Translations under genes and position numbers: made by a program
Notes under the pieces: model-generated
Databases searched by the model: none
Told to the model about the DNA's origin: nothing
The model's input: only the letters and a program-made list of their open reading frames with translations
Shown here: positions 33,808 through 41,669 of the stretch, piece after piece
Layout of the letters: the number at the start of each line of letters is the position of its first letter
How positions within the stretch are numbered: the stretch's first letter is position 1
From: Ignavibacteria bacterium UBA7675
GTDB lineage: Bacteria > Bacteroidota > Ignavibacteria > Kapaibacteriales > UB7675
DNA: 41,669 nucleotides
Direction of reading: 5' to 3'
NCBI GenBank assembly: GCA_002483085.1
Contig: DLHF01000025.1
Span: 1-41,669 of the forward strand

Positions 33808-35592
33808 ATGAACCGACGCTCCTTTCTGACCGCCGGAACAACAGCCGTTGTAGCATCGGCGGCAGGCGTTTCCACTCTCCGCGCAGAGTCGCGACGCAAG
33901 AACGGTACAGTCTCGCCTGCTATGAAAAAGGTTCTCAATCCGGTGCCGCTCACAATAGACGGCGGACTCGAACCCTATGTACCATCGGCTGATAATCCCT
34001 GGAACGAACGCACTGCCAGCCATCTTCTGCGCCGCACGGGTTTCCAAGCTACACGGCCAGATATTGGCTATGCTTTGACACTCTCGCCGCAACAAGCCGT
34101 AGACAAACTGCTCGAAGTGCAACCGGGCGACTATCCAGCCGAATACAGTGCCGACGACAGCGCAAAGTGGGGGATGAAGCCTGAATGGGCGGAGGAGGAG
34201 CGCAAGCGCTATACAACAGAAGCGGAACGCCTACAATACCAAATACTGCTCAACCAGCGCAATGCGGAGTTCCAACGGTGGTGGGTAGAACGCATGTACA
34301 GGTCTGCATTCCAGCGGTCAGGCACACATACAGTATCGCCGCTTATGGAAAAAATAACCTTCTTCTGGCACAACCACTTTACGTCCGACAACAAAAAGGT
34401 AGTCCATCCTCAGCTAATATGTATCCAAAATAACGCATTTCGCCACGAGGCATTTGGCAGCTTCAAGACGCTGGCACGCACGATGGTCTCCGACCCAGCA
34501 ATGCTCATTTATCTCGATGGCGCTACCAATACCCGGCAGCGGCCCAACGAAAATTTCGCACGTGAACTTTTAGAGCTCTTTACTCTCGGTGAAGGGCACT
34601 ACACTGAGCATGATGTTGTGGAAGCAGCACGCGTAGTAACTGGCTGGTTTATTGCCGATAAATATCCATTTTCTACATTCGACCCGCTGCTGCGTAACCA
34701 TGACTTTGGCGATAAAACTTTGCTAAACACCGCGATTAAGCCCGACCCGAGCAAGCCCAAAAGCGAAGCGGGAATGGCAGAATCCGACGCGCTGATCGAC
34801 GCCATTTTTGCGTGGAAATTCGCGGAGACAGAGGCAGATATACAGGCGGGCAGACCGCAAGCCGACAGCGATGAATATAAGGGAAAATCCGTAACAGCAG
34901 TCTTTCTCGCGCAAAAGCTATATCGCTTTTTTGTCTATGAACTTGTCGACCACGCTATTGTAGCACAGCTCGCAGACCTATTAGTACAGCATAATTTTGA
35001 GCTCAAACCCGTCCTGCGCACGCTTCTTACAAGCGCACACTTTTTCGACAAGCAGCTCCACGGCGCTCTTATCAAAACCCCGCTCGACTTTATCATCGGT
35101 ATCATGCGCTTGTTCGCTATGGACTTGCCTCAGAACGACAACCCGAACCGACCGTACCTGCGCAGTGTCGTGGAGAGCATGACGGGCATTGGCCTGGAAA
35201 TACTCAATCCTCCTAACGTAGCAGGTTGGCCGGGCTATCGCGATTGGATCAACACGGCTACCTATCCAATGCGCAACGCACTGGGCGATGCGTCCATATA
35301 CGGCAAGGATGTCAGTGGCAGACAACTGCCCACAAAAATCGACGTACTGCGCTTTGGCGCGGGATTTTCCTCGCTTTCCGATGCAGAACAGTTCGTGGAC
35401 GATGCTGCTCGCTATCTGCTGGCCATCGACATTGTCGACGAACAGCGCGCCGACCTTTTAGAAGAACTGCTCCAGGGAGCACAACTCTACGAATGGACGA
35501 ATTTTGTAGAAACTGATCCCGACAAGACTGTCGTGCGACTTCAGCTTTTCCTGAGCGCCGTCCTGCATCTGCCGGAATTTCAATTAACATGA
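33808..35592 (+). CDS. DUF1800 family exported protein
   Basis: This 594-residue protein begins with a twin-arginine-type signal, NRRSFL followed by a hydrophobic alanine-rich stretch (to about 28), suggesting Tat export. The DUF1800 body starts at about 65 with ERTASHLLRRTGFQAT. It contains the family's usual blocks: ITFFWHNHFTSDNKKV (about 180), NENFARELLELFTLGEGHYTE (about 247-267), VVTGW and, near the end, LEILNPPNVAGWPGYRDWI. GGGAGG lies just before the ATG. It is 24 bases upstream of a DUF1501 gene; this pairing is widespread and its function is not established, though both are exported. The protein has no T9SS sorting domain of its own. Confidence 0.9.
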   Translation: MNRRSFLTAGTTAVVASAAGVSTLRAESRRKNGTVSPAMKKVLNPVPLTIDGGLEPYVPSADNPWNERTASHLLRRTGFQATRPDIGYALTLSPQQAVDKLLEVQPGDYPAEYSADDSAKWGMKPEWAEEERKRYTTEAERLQYQILLNQRNAEFQRWWVERMYRSAFQRSGTHTVSPLMEKITFFWHNHFTSDNKKVVHPQLICIQNNAFRHEAFGSFKTLARTMVSDPAMLIYLDGATNTRQRPNENFARELLELFTLGEGHYTEHDVVEAARVVTGWFIADKYPFSTFDPLLRNHDFGDKTLLNTAIKPDPSKPKSEAGMAESDALIDAIFAWKFAETEADIQAGRPQADSDEYKGKSVTAVFLAQKLYRFFVYELVDHAIVAQLADLLVQHNFELKPVLRTLLTSAHFFDKQLHGALIKTPLDFIIGIMRLFAMDLPQNDNPNRPYLRSVVESMTGIGLEILNPPNVAGWPGYRDWINTATYPMRNALGDASIYGKDVSGRQLPTKIDVLRFGAGFSSLSDAEQFVDDAARYLLAIDIVDEQRADLLEELLQGAQLYEWTNFVETDPDKTVVRLQLFLSAVLHLPEFQLT

Positions 35593-35616
35593 TCTCTCAC
35601 TTCTTCGGACTCTACA

Positions 35617-37194
35617 ATGAAACGCCGCGATTTTCTTCGTACATCCGCTGGAGCGGGGATCGCTCTTTCAGCTCTTCCCGCGTTCGGCACGAATTCTATG
35701 CAGGCGCTGGCCTACTCGCCGGCTCTGCGTGCAATGCAAAAAATAGCAGGAGCTTCCGACCGCATTTTTGTTCTTATCCAGTTGTCGGGAGGCAACGACG
35801 GCCTGAATACGCTTGTACCCGTCGAAAACGACCTGTACTACAATGCCCGTAAGTACGACAGTGTGGATATTGCTATTCCTAAAAGCTCTGCGCTGCCGCT
35901 GAGTTCTACACTCGGCTGGCATCCAGCTATGGCTGGTATGCGCGATCTATACAACGAGGGTAAAATTGCCATTGTGCAGGGCGTTACCTATCCCAATCCG
36001 AATCGCTCGCATTTTCGCGGCACGGATATCTGGCTTACAGCTACCGATGCCGATGTCTTTGAATCTACGGGCTGGATAGGACGCTACCTCGAAACACAGT
36101 ATCCCCAATACCCCGATGTTCTCCCCACCGACCCAATGGCCGTACAAATTGGCACATCAGTATCGCTGGGCTTCCAGAGCGACAAGGGAAATCTCGCAGT
36201 TGTCTTCCGCGACCCGGAAGAGTTCTATGCTCTCGTAGGCCAGAGCGGCACTCCCCTCTGGCCCGAGGCATCCGACACTCCGGCGGGCGACGAGCTCGAA
36301 TACATTCGCCTGATTGCCGAGGCATCGAACCTCTATTCTAAGCGTGTAAAAGCAGCAGCAGATGCAGGCCAGAATATGGCTACCTATCCTGCTACAAATC
36401 TCGCTTCGAGTCTGAAAATCGTAGCGAATCTTATTTCAGGTGGCCTCGACACACGCTTCTATCTTGTGAATATCAAGGGCAATGCCTTCGATACGCACAA
36501 CAATCAAGGCGGCGAAACAGGCACACACGCATCGCTGCTCGCCGAGCTCGCCGGCGCTGTAAAATCTTTCATGGAAGACCTCGACGCTTTGGGCCACGGC
36601 GACCGTGTAGCGGGCATGACATTTTCGGAGTTCGGACGGCGCGTGCAGGCAAATGGCAGCAACGGTACTGATCACGGCACCGCAGCTCCGCTGTTTGTCT
36701 TTGGCAATAAAGTGCTTGGCAACCGCATTCACGGCAATGATCCCGACCTTGTCAATCTCGACGACCGAGGCGACCTGCTGATGCAATACGACTACCGGCA
36801 GATTTATTCGTCGGCGCTCGCGCAGTGGTTCAGCGCTCCACAGAACGACATACAAAGCCTTTTGTTCGGGGAGTTTTCCACGCTGCCGCTGTTCCAAGAG
36901 CTCGCGTCTACATCCGTAGGCGATTCTGCCGCTGCTGTCTTCGAGCTGCACAATTATCCCAATCCGGTATCAGGCAGCACGACTATCGAGTACACGCTTC
37001 CTTCTGCAGCTTATGTATCGCTTTCAGTCCTCGATATGCAAGGGCGTGTGATAAGCCGCCTGAGCTCCGGCGAACGCAATGCAGGAAGGCACAGAGTACC
37101 GTTCTCGGCAGATGCACTCCCAGCAGGAACGTATTTTTACAGATTAGAGTCGGGTAGGCTCAGTTCGGTACAGCAAATGAAAGTAGTGAAGTAA
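35617..37194 (+). CDS. DUF1501 family exported protein with T9SS sorting domain
   Basis: This 525-residue protein starts with a twin-arginine-like signal, KRRDFLR plus a hydrophobic stretch (to about 24). The DUF1501 body (about 45-425), related to sulfatase/alkaline-phosphatase folds, shows FVLIQLSGGNDGLNTLVP, HPAMAGMRDLYNEGKIAIVQGV, GDRVAGMTFSEFGRRVQANGSNGTDHGTA and a final DYRQIYSS block. A type A T9SS sorting domain occupies about 445-525, starting NYPNPVSGSTTIEYTLP. The combination implies Tat (or Sec) export and then T9SS passage to the surface. It forms an operon with the DUF1800 gene. Its activity is unknown. Confidence 0.92.
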   Translation: MKRRDFLRTSAGAGIALSALPAFGTNSMQALAYSPALRAMQKIAGASDRIFVLIQLSGGNDGLNTLVPVENDLYYNARKYDSVDIAIPKSSALPLSSTLGWHPAMAGMRDLYNEGKIAIVQGVTYPNPNRSHFRGTDIWLTATDADVFESTGWIGRYLETQYPQYPDVLPTDPMAVQIGTSVSLGFQSDKGNLAVVFRDPEEFYALVGQSGTPLWPEASDTPAGDELEYIRLIAEASNLYSKRVKAAADAGQNMATYPATNLASSLKIVANLISGGLDTRFYLVNIKGNAFDTHNNQGGETGTHASLLAELAGAVKSFMEDLDALGHGDRVAGMTFSEFGRRVQANGSNGTDHGTAAPLFVFGNKVLGNRIHGNDPDLVNLDDRGDLLMQYDYRQIYSSALAQWFSAPQNDIQSLLFGEFSTLPLFQELASTSVGDSAAAVFELHNYPNPVSGSTTIEYTLPSAAYVSLSVLDMQGRVISRLSSGERNAGRHRVPFSADALPAGTYFYRLESGRLSSVQQMKVVK

Positions 37195-37211
37195 TGTTCT
37201 ATAGTGTAAGC

Positions 37212-37250
37212 ACGCGCCCGTGTGGGCTGCAACTGCACGGGCGTGTACTT
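37212..37250. terminator. Bidirectional terminator between convergent genes
   Basis: GCCCGTG (37216-37222) pairs with CACGGGC (37236-37242), extended by flanking GTG/CAC bases. It lies between the DUF1501 stop and the stop of the convergent LuxR-type gene. The plus-strand tail is ACTTCTTCT. Confidence 0.65.
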
Positions 37251-37267
37251 CTTCTGTATGTTGCCTT

Positions 37268-39310
37268 TTATAAATCAGTCAGAAACTGTGTAAGGCTTAC
37301 GCCAGCATGAAGCCCGATCTTCCGGCGAATGTTGTAACGGTAGGTGTCTACGCTTTTGGACGAGATATTGAGTACACAGCCAATCTCTTTGCTCGACATG
37401 TTAATTTTGAGCAGCGCACACACTTTTTGTTCGGCAGTCGAAAGCTGAGGAAAACGCTTTGCCACCGTCTCTGTAAATCCCCGATGTACCTGCCCGAACT
37501 GCTGCTCAAATACACGCCACCTGCCGTCGTCGACCAACGCTCTTTCGAGCATCTGTACAACTGTTCGTACATCGTTCCTGATGCTATGAACCTTCTCTTC
37601 TACAGCCACCGACTTGCCGGACACATGCGTGGACTTCAGCTCCTTCGCCGTTGCGTTCTCTGCGGTTGGCAAAGGGTAGAAAAGCTCGCCCACACTCCTG
37701 CAGATTTCTTCCCGGATTTCAGGAAACGTGCCGGTGAGCAGTCCTGATAATTTTTCCCGTGCCTGCTGCACTAGATTGGTCTGCTCAGCAAGATACAAAG
37801 CCTGTATGACAAGATCTTTCCGCACGCACTCGATGTTCTGCTGGAGCTGTGCATTTTCTTTTTTATAGGTCTGCGCTTCTCTTCGGATTTCTTCTACCTG
37901 GTACAGCACATTGAGCGTCTGGATTCTCTGATCTGCCTTCTCGTTAAAAATTTCTTTATCAATATCGTGAAACAGTTTGTAATGCCGGAGAGCACACGCA
38001 GTACTGCCCATGCCTTCGTATGCTTCGGCCAGAGCCTGATGGATGGAAGGCAGAAGCGACTTATAGCCGCTTTGCTCTGCTGTTTGTAGCGCGGACTGTA
38101 GCTGCCCAACGGCCTGCTCACAGCATTGCAGGCAGCTCAAGGTTGTTCCAATACCGATCAGGGCATCGCATTGCCCTGCCAGATTATTCTTCTCCTGGCA
38201 CAACAGCAGGCTACGGTGAAAGTATTCCATGGCAGCATCGTATGCTTTCCGGTGTTTGTATATCACCGCGATCAGAGCAAGAGCATGCCCTTTTTCTTGG
38301 CTGTACTCGATTGCTTCGCAGATGTGCAAAGCATCAAGGGCGAGCTTCAACGCCAATTCGCTATTGCCAAGTTGGAGTTCCATACTAGCAAGGGTACTCT
38401 TGCAGCGAACCATCAGATGGTGCACTCCGTTGATTCCATCGTGTATACCCAGTGCACGCATGATGTAGCTGCGAGCTGCTTCGTATTCTTTTTTGTCGTG
38501 GTACAGCATGCCAATATTTAGCAGAAGAGTTCCGAGTTCGAGAGGAGCATCAGCTTTCTCGATACTATCAAGACTGCACAAAAGGTACTCAAGAGCTCGG
38601 TCGTATTCCCCCAATAGCCGGAATACATTGCCAATCTGAGTCATTACTTTTCCTGTGGCGCGGTCGTTGTCGTCGTTGTATTGTTCTGCGAGGGCAAGAG
38701 CCCGAAAGAAGTGCTCTAAAGCCTGGGATATATTCCCGAGCTGGACATGCGTATTGCCGATATTGGTAAGTGTAATGTACATGCTCTTATAGTTTCCCTG
38801 CTGCTCTGCAATGGCAAGGCCCCGCTGCTGGTAGCGCAGAGCCTGTGGGTAATCGCCAAGGGTAAACAGCAGCAGCCCTATATTTCCCATAATCTTACCA
38901 GACAATCTCCGGTTCCCCACCTGCTCTTGCTCTGCGAGTTGTAGAGCGGTCTGCATACTCTCAAGCGCATCGCTGTACTTTCCCCTCAGCCAGTGCACCA
39001 TGCTCATGATGTCTATGGCACTGATACAGCCCACAGTGTCGTTGCTCTCCTGAAAAAAACGCAGCGCCCCGGCAGCTTCGTCCAAGGCTGTTTCTATTCG
39101 GTTTTCTCTCAGGCTACAACTGGCGAGCACAAGCAAAGACCGCGCCTTTCCCAGCACAAGCGGACGCGATATAAAGGGATATGCCTCGCCCAGCGTATGC
39201 GCTCTTTCCGCTAGCCTGCGTGCGCGCGCAGGCGATGAAGGCACGCAGCCTAAAGCAATCCGGTTCAGCCGGTTGATAGTCCGTATCGTCTTCTGTAATG
39301 TCCTGCTCAT
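37268..39310 (-). CDS. TPR-LuxR (GerE) transcriptional regulator
   Basis: This 680-residue soluble protein has a TPR solenoid at about 30-445, with units such as NIGLLLFTLGDYPQALRYQQRGL. A coiled coil follows at about 475-520 (REAQTYKKENAQLQQNI), and a LuxR/GerE helix-turn-helix at about 620-680: LSTAEQKVCALLKINMSSKEIG, then ISSKSVDTYRYNIRRKIGL. It has no receiver domain, so control probably comes through protein binding by the TPRs. The domain plan parallels the TPR-kinases in this window, with the kinase replaced by a DNA-binding end, and it could act in the same network. It is convergent with DUF1501 and shares a terminator with it. Confidence 0.9.
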   Translation of the reverse strand: MSRTLQKTIRTINRLNRIALGCVPSSPARARRLAERAHTLGEAYPFISRPLVLGKARSLLVLASCSLRENRIETALDEAAGALRFFQESNDTVGCISAIDIMSMVHWLRGKYSDALESMQTALQLAEQEQVGNRRLSGKIMGNIGLLLFTLGDYPQALRYQQRGLAIAEQQGNYKSMYITLTNIGNTHVQLGNISQALEHFFRALALAEQYNDDNDRATGKVMTQIGNVFRLLGEYDRALEYLLCSLDSIEKADAPLELGTLLLNIGMLYHDKKEYEAARSYIMRALGIHDGINGVHHLMVRCKSTLASMELQLGNSELALKLALDALHICEAIEYSQEKGHALALIAVIYKHRKAYDAAMEYFHRSLLLCQEKNNLAGQCDALIGIGTTLSCLQCCEQAVGQLQSALQTAEQSGYKSLLPSIHQALAEAYEGMGSTACALRHYKLFHDIDKEIFNEKADQRIQTLNVLYQVEEIRREAQTYKKENAQLQQNIECVRKDLVIQALYLAEQTNLVQQAREKLSGLLTGTFPEIREEICRSVGELFYPLPTAENATAKELKSTHVSGKSVAVEEKVHSIRNDVRTVVQMLERALVDDGRWRVFEQQFGQVHRGFTETVAKRFPQLSTAEQKVCALLKINMSSKEIGCVLNISSKSVDTYRYNIRRKIGLHAGVSLTQFLTDL

Positions 39311-39384
39311 ATCTGTTCTCGTAGTTGTAGCCTCTGCTTCAGGCCAAGGGGATGGCGCGCTCCAGTCTCTGCTCCAGCGGGCGG

Positions 39385-39515
39385 CTCTGCACCGCGCAGC
39401 ATCTGCCGCTACTCATCGCCCGGCCTGCTGGCGCATGCGCATAGCTTTCGATCAGCGGCATGCCGGATGTGCGACCGGTGACAGCGACCTGCGGTAGGAA
39501 CAACACGCCCGTGCC
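39385..39515. repeat. Dispersed intergenic repeat, inverted pair C (BIME-like)
   Basis: The left arm (minus) ends in TGCTGCGCGGTGCAGAG (39401->39385). The right arm (plus) has GCGACCGGTGACAGCGAC (39471-39488), 19 bases, then CCCGTGCC (39508-39515). A 69-base spacer separates the arms. It occupies the 500-base gap between the TPR-LuxR start and the crystallin-type gene's 3' end; apart from the terminator at 39750, nothing else is visible there. Confidence 0.7.
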
Positions 39516-39744
39516 GCAATTGTATAGTATGGTAGGAACGCTTCCCTGCCGCTCCCATATGTGGGTAAATATAGAGGTATGGTGCGACACCTGCCAATAA
39601 AAATTTGCCCAGAACTGGAAGTCAGAAAGCGGAATTGCGGTGGAATACCGGGCTCTCAATGCGAAACAGCCAGCGAAGCCGCACAGTGATCCAAAGAGCT
39701 TTTTGCTCGTGAGTGTACGGCTGTTCCTCTATCCATTCCGGTAT

Positions 39745-39780
39745 AAAAAGGCCACAACTATCACGAGGATAGTTGTGGCC
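39745..39780 (-). terminator. Rho-independent terminator of the crystallin-type gene
   Basis: A perfect 12-base stem, GGCCACAACTAT (39750-39761) with ATAGTTGTGGCC (39769-39780), is followed on the minus strand by five T residues. It lies about 30 bases past the stop of the minus-strand gene. Confidence 0.92.
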
Positions 39781-39810
39781 GGTATCAGTTCACTGTGCAA
39801 TTGCCTGATA

Positions 39811-41382
39811 TCAGAACAGCCTTACCGACGAAATATCGTCGCTTCGTATGCCAAGAGTTGTCAAAACAGGATAGCAGCCGGGGTTCAGCACTGGATAGGC
39901 TATGCCTCCGTAGTCCGCGTGCTCAAAGCACTGCCACTGGCCCGACCTCACGGCAATCGACGAGGCTCTGTCGTTGAAGAAATTATCGAGATCGGGCCAT
40001 GTTTGGTTCAGATTGGCTTCGTCTCTGAACAGGTGCTTGTGTACACCCCGGAAATTAATATGCTCCAGCAGAACAATCTGCGGCGGCGGCACAGCGAGGT
40101 CGACTCCTACACACCGAACGGAGGAAATAGTGTCGTTTGCCACAATCGGGTGAATCCCCACCCCAAGCGGCGCTCCTGTAGATCCATTGTAGTTCGCATG
40201 CTCGTACAGCTCCCACTGGCCCATAAGCACCACTGCCGAAGAAACACGGTCGTTGAAATACGCGTGCATGGGATGGAAAGGATAGATGGGAGGAAGTCCG
40301 AATGTAGGAGTAAAAGGCTCGTTGAAAGGCCATCGTTCGTCGTAGTTATTGAGATTTGCTTCTCCTTCTGGATTGTTCTCAGCACCTCTGAACACGTGTT
40401 TATGGCTGCCGTGCAGGTTGGCATCAATGAATAAAATAATATGCCCCTCTATCTGCGGAGGTGGCCTGTGCCCGTTGTAGTTGGGAGCAGCAGTTGTTGG
40501 CCGCAACGATGATATCTGATCGTTGATTACGCCCACAGGCACCGGAGGAGCGCCAGCCGGAGCGAGTATTTCCCGCAGTTTGGTAAGCGTGTATAAGCCG
40601 GGTCCAAGCACAACTGGAAATGGCGCTATGAATTCGCTGTCTGCAAATATCTGCCAGTTTCCTTCTATCACGGCAATCGAGGAAGTCCGGTCATTAAAAA
40701 AATGATCCTCCCAGTAGTTCAAGTTTGGCTCGGCTCGGTACACATGCTTGTGCCTGCCGTGAAAGTTGTCGTGCTCGAACAGGATGATCTCACCTCCGCA
40801 TTTTCCGCTGTCGCCGCTGCCATCACAGCATTCACAACAGCAGCAGCAACAGCATTTTTGCCCGTCCTGGTATTTTCTGTTTATCTCATTTACCAATGCG
40901 CTCGCTGTCCAGAAGACAGGTGCAGCAGCCGCAAGTGCATTGCTAGCCAGCGAGCCTCCTACGGCTTTAAACACTGCCGCCAGCCATTCGCGTAGGCTCT
41001 CGGCCATGTCGGCGGGCGACGGATGAGCAAACAAGCCTGGCGGCGATAATAACTCTGGCCAGGCAAGGCCGGGGTTCGTATTGGCAAGCGATGGCCGCAC
41101 CTTGGCCTTTGCCCCAGGCTTTACAACACTAAACGCCACGGGAATCGGGAGCGCGGGGTCCCACGCAGGCAAGGGTACAAATACCCCACCTCCATTGGCT
41201 TTAAGAAAGACTTCGAGCTCCCGCACGTACTGCCTGTGTGCCGCGAGAAACTCTGCGCCAGATGCGGTAATTACCGGATGTCTGGCAACTACTTCGTCGT
41301 TGATAAATGCAAGTATAAGCTTTACTAATGACTGCTGCTCGCTGGCAGATAGTTCGGAAATATATGTTCTGGGTGCTGTCAT
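39811..41382 (-). CDS. Tyrosinase-like remnant, poly-cysteine linker and three beta/gamma-crystallin domains
   Basis: This 523-residue protein has no signal peptide. Residues 1-90 resemble the start of a tyrosinase domain: helix, HP, then FLAAHRQYV (H49) and VPLPAWDPALP. The remaining copper-A and all copper-B histidines are not seen, so it is unlikely to be an oxidase. A helical region (125-175) leads to a linker with seven consecutive cysteines (177-183), then ECC and C195. Three beta/gamma-crystallin domains follow (about 198-295, 314-424, 435-523). Each begins IILFEHDNFHG-like and carries two calcium motifs: NDRTSS/NDQISS, NDRVSS/NDTISS and NDRASS/SDDISS. Calcium and possibly metal binding are inferred. 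AGGA precedes the ATG, and a strong terminator follows. The location is unclear. Confidence 0.82.
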   Translation of the reverse strand: MTAPRTYISELSASEQQSLVKLILAFINDEVVARHPVITASGAEFLAAHRQYVRELEVFLKANGGGVFVPLPAWDPALPIPVAFSVVKPGAKAKVRPSLANTNPGLAWPELLSPPGLFAHPSPADMAESLREWLAAVFKAVGGSLASNALAAAAPVFWTASALVNEINRKYQDGQKCCCCCCCECCDGSGDSGKCGGEIILFEHDNFHGRHKHVYRAEPNLNYWEDHFFNDRTSSIAVIEGNWQIFADSEFIAPFPVVLGPGLYTLTKLREILAPAGAPPVPVGVINDQISSLRPTTAAPNYNGHRPPPQIEGHIILFIDANLHGSHKHVFRGAENNPEGEANLNNYDERWPFNEPFTPTFGLPPIYPFHPMHAYFNDRVSSAVVLMGQWELYEHANYNGSTGAPLGVGIHPIVANDTISSVRCVGVDLAVPPPQIVLLEHINFRGVHKHLFRDEANLNQTWPDLDNFFNDRASSIAVRSGQWQCFEHADYGGIAYPVLNPGCYPVLTTLGIRSDDISSVRLF

Positions 41383-41669
41383 AACAAATCCTGTATTATA
41401 AAATTGATAACATATTGATGTATAGCTTCGCCCCTCTTTCCCCAGCTTTGGTGCTTATCTATTTCACAGATAGCTCTTGCCTATCTGTCCTGTTCCCTAT
41501 CGGTTTTGTGCTGTTTTTTTGACACAACATACCTATGCACGATCAGAAACGACACTATATTGCCATATTGATATCGTCGTAGGTTGTTGGTGTATAGTGG
41601 CGGAGCACGTATTACGGCGTATATGCCGCTGCATAGTGTTGTTATTAGCATACACCAGTTTGGACAGTT
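41383..41669. other. Upstream region of the crystallin-type gene
   Basis: These 287 bases reach the window end. Just upstream of the minus-strand start, AGGA and an A+T-rich stretch containing TATAAT (about 41396-41401) look like a ribosome-binding site and a possible promoter box. No gene is visible in the rest. Confidence 0.4.

Noticed and set aside
39640..40434. Plus-strand open frame of 264 codons
   Set aside because: It is antisense to the crystallin-type gene and runs through that gene's terminator; the composition is not protein-like.
39811..41382. Active tyrosinase annotation for the crystallin-type protein
   Set aside because: Only a copper-A-like fragment is visible; the remaining copper-binding histidines are missing.

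Overview
The window looks like chromosomal DNA from a member of the Bacteroidota/FCB superphylum, most plausibly a Kapabacteria-, Ignavibacteria- or Chlorobi-like lineage. Three proteins end in type IX secretion (T9SS) C-terminal sorting domains. A DUF1800/DUF1501 export pair, many cytoplasmic TPR histidine kinases and a TAnnTTTG-type promoter box point the same way. The lineage is inferred from gene content, not from a marker gene. I see no rRNA, tRNA, CRISPR array, transposase or phage gene.

Region 1 (75-18408) is a signalling island. A minus-strand operon (3357->75) encodes an ethylene-receptor-type membrane histidine kinase, a soluble kinase with a closely related catalytic core, and an Rcp1/CheY-like response regulator. 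An alpha/beta hydrolase follows. Next come a REC-PAS-kinase and a TPR-kinase joined by an ATGA overlap, a small unknown gene, a TPR pseudo-kinase whose H-box histidine is replaced by arginine, another intact TPR-kinase, and a beta-propeller (Reg_prop/Y_Y_Y) membrane kinase. Seven kinase-like proteins share only two receiver domains, and none of those receivers is joined to a DNA-binding domain, so most partners must be encoded elsewhere.

Region 2 (18511-28702) is an envelope and secretion region. It holds a gingipain-fold-like T9SS protein that seems to lack catalytic residues, two paralogous T9SS-sorted proteins, two paralogous lipoproteins flanking a probable outer-membrane protein, an M6-type metalloprotease preceded by a cluster of strong stem-loops, and a small cytoplasmic protein.

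Region 3 (28775-33121) is a lipid module. A MarR repressor sits beside an LplT-PlsC-Aas-type fusion for lysophospholipid import, acylation and fatty-acid activation, followed by a YiaA/YiaB membrane protein. Near-identical operator-like sequences precede the MarR and fusion genes, suggesting one MarR regulon.

Region 4 (33808-41382) has the DUF1800/DUF1501 pair, a convergent TPR-LuxR regulator, and an unusual protein made of a tyrosinase-like N-terminal remnant, a run of seven cysteines and three calcium-type beta/gamma-crystallin domains.

A family of short intergenic repeats (cores GCGACCGGTGACARCGAC and TGCGCGGTGCAGAG) runs through the whole window, singly and as inverted pairs resembling REP/BIME elements. 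It is the most distinctive non-coding signal here.
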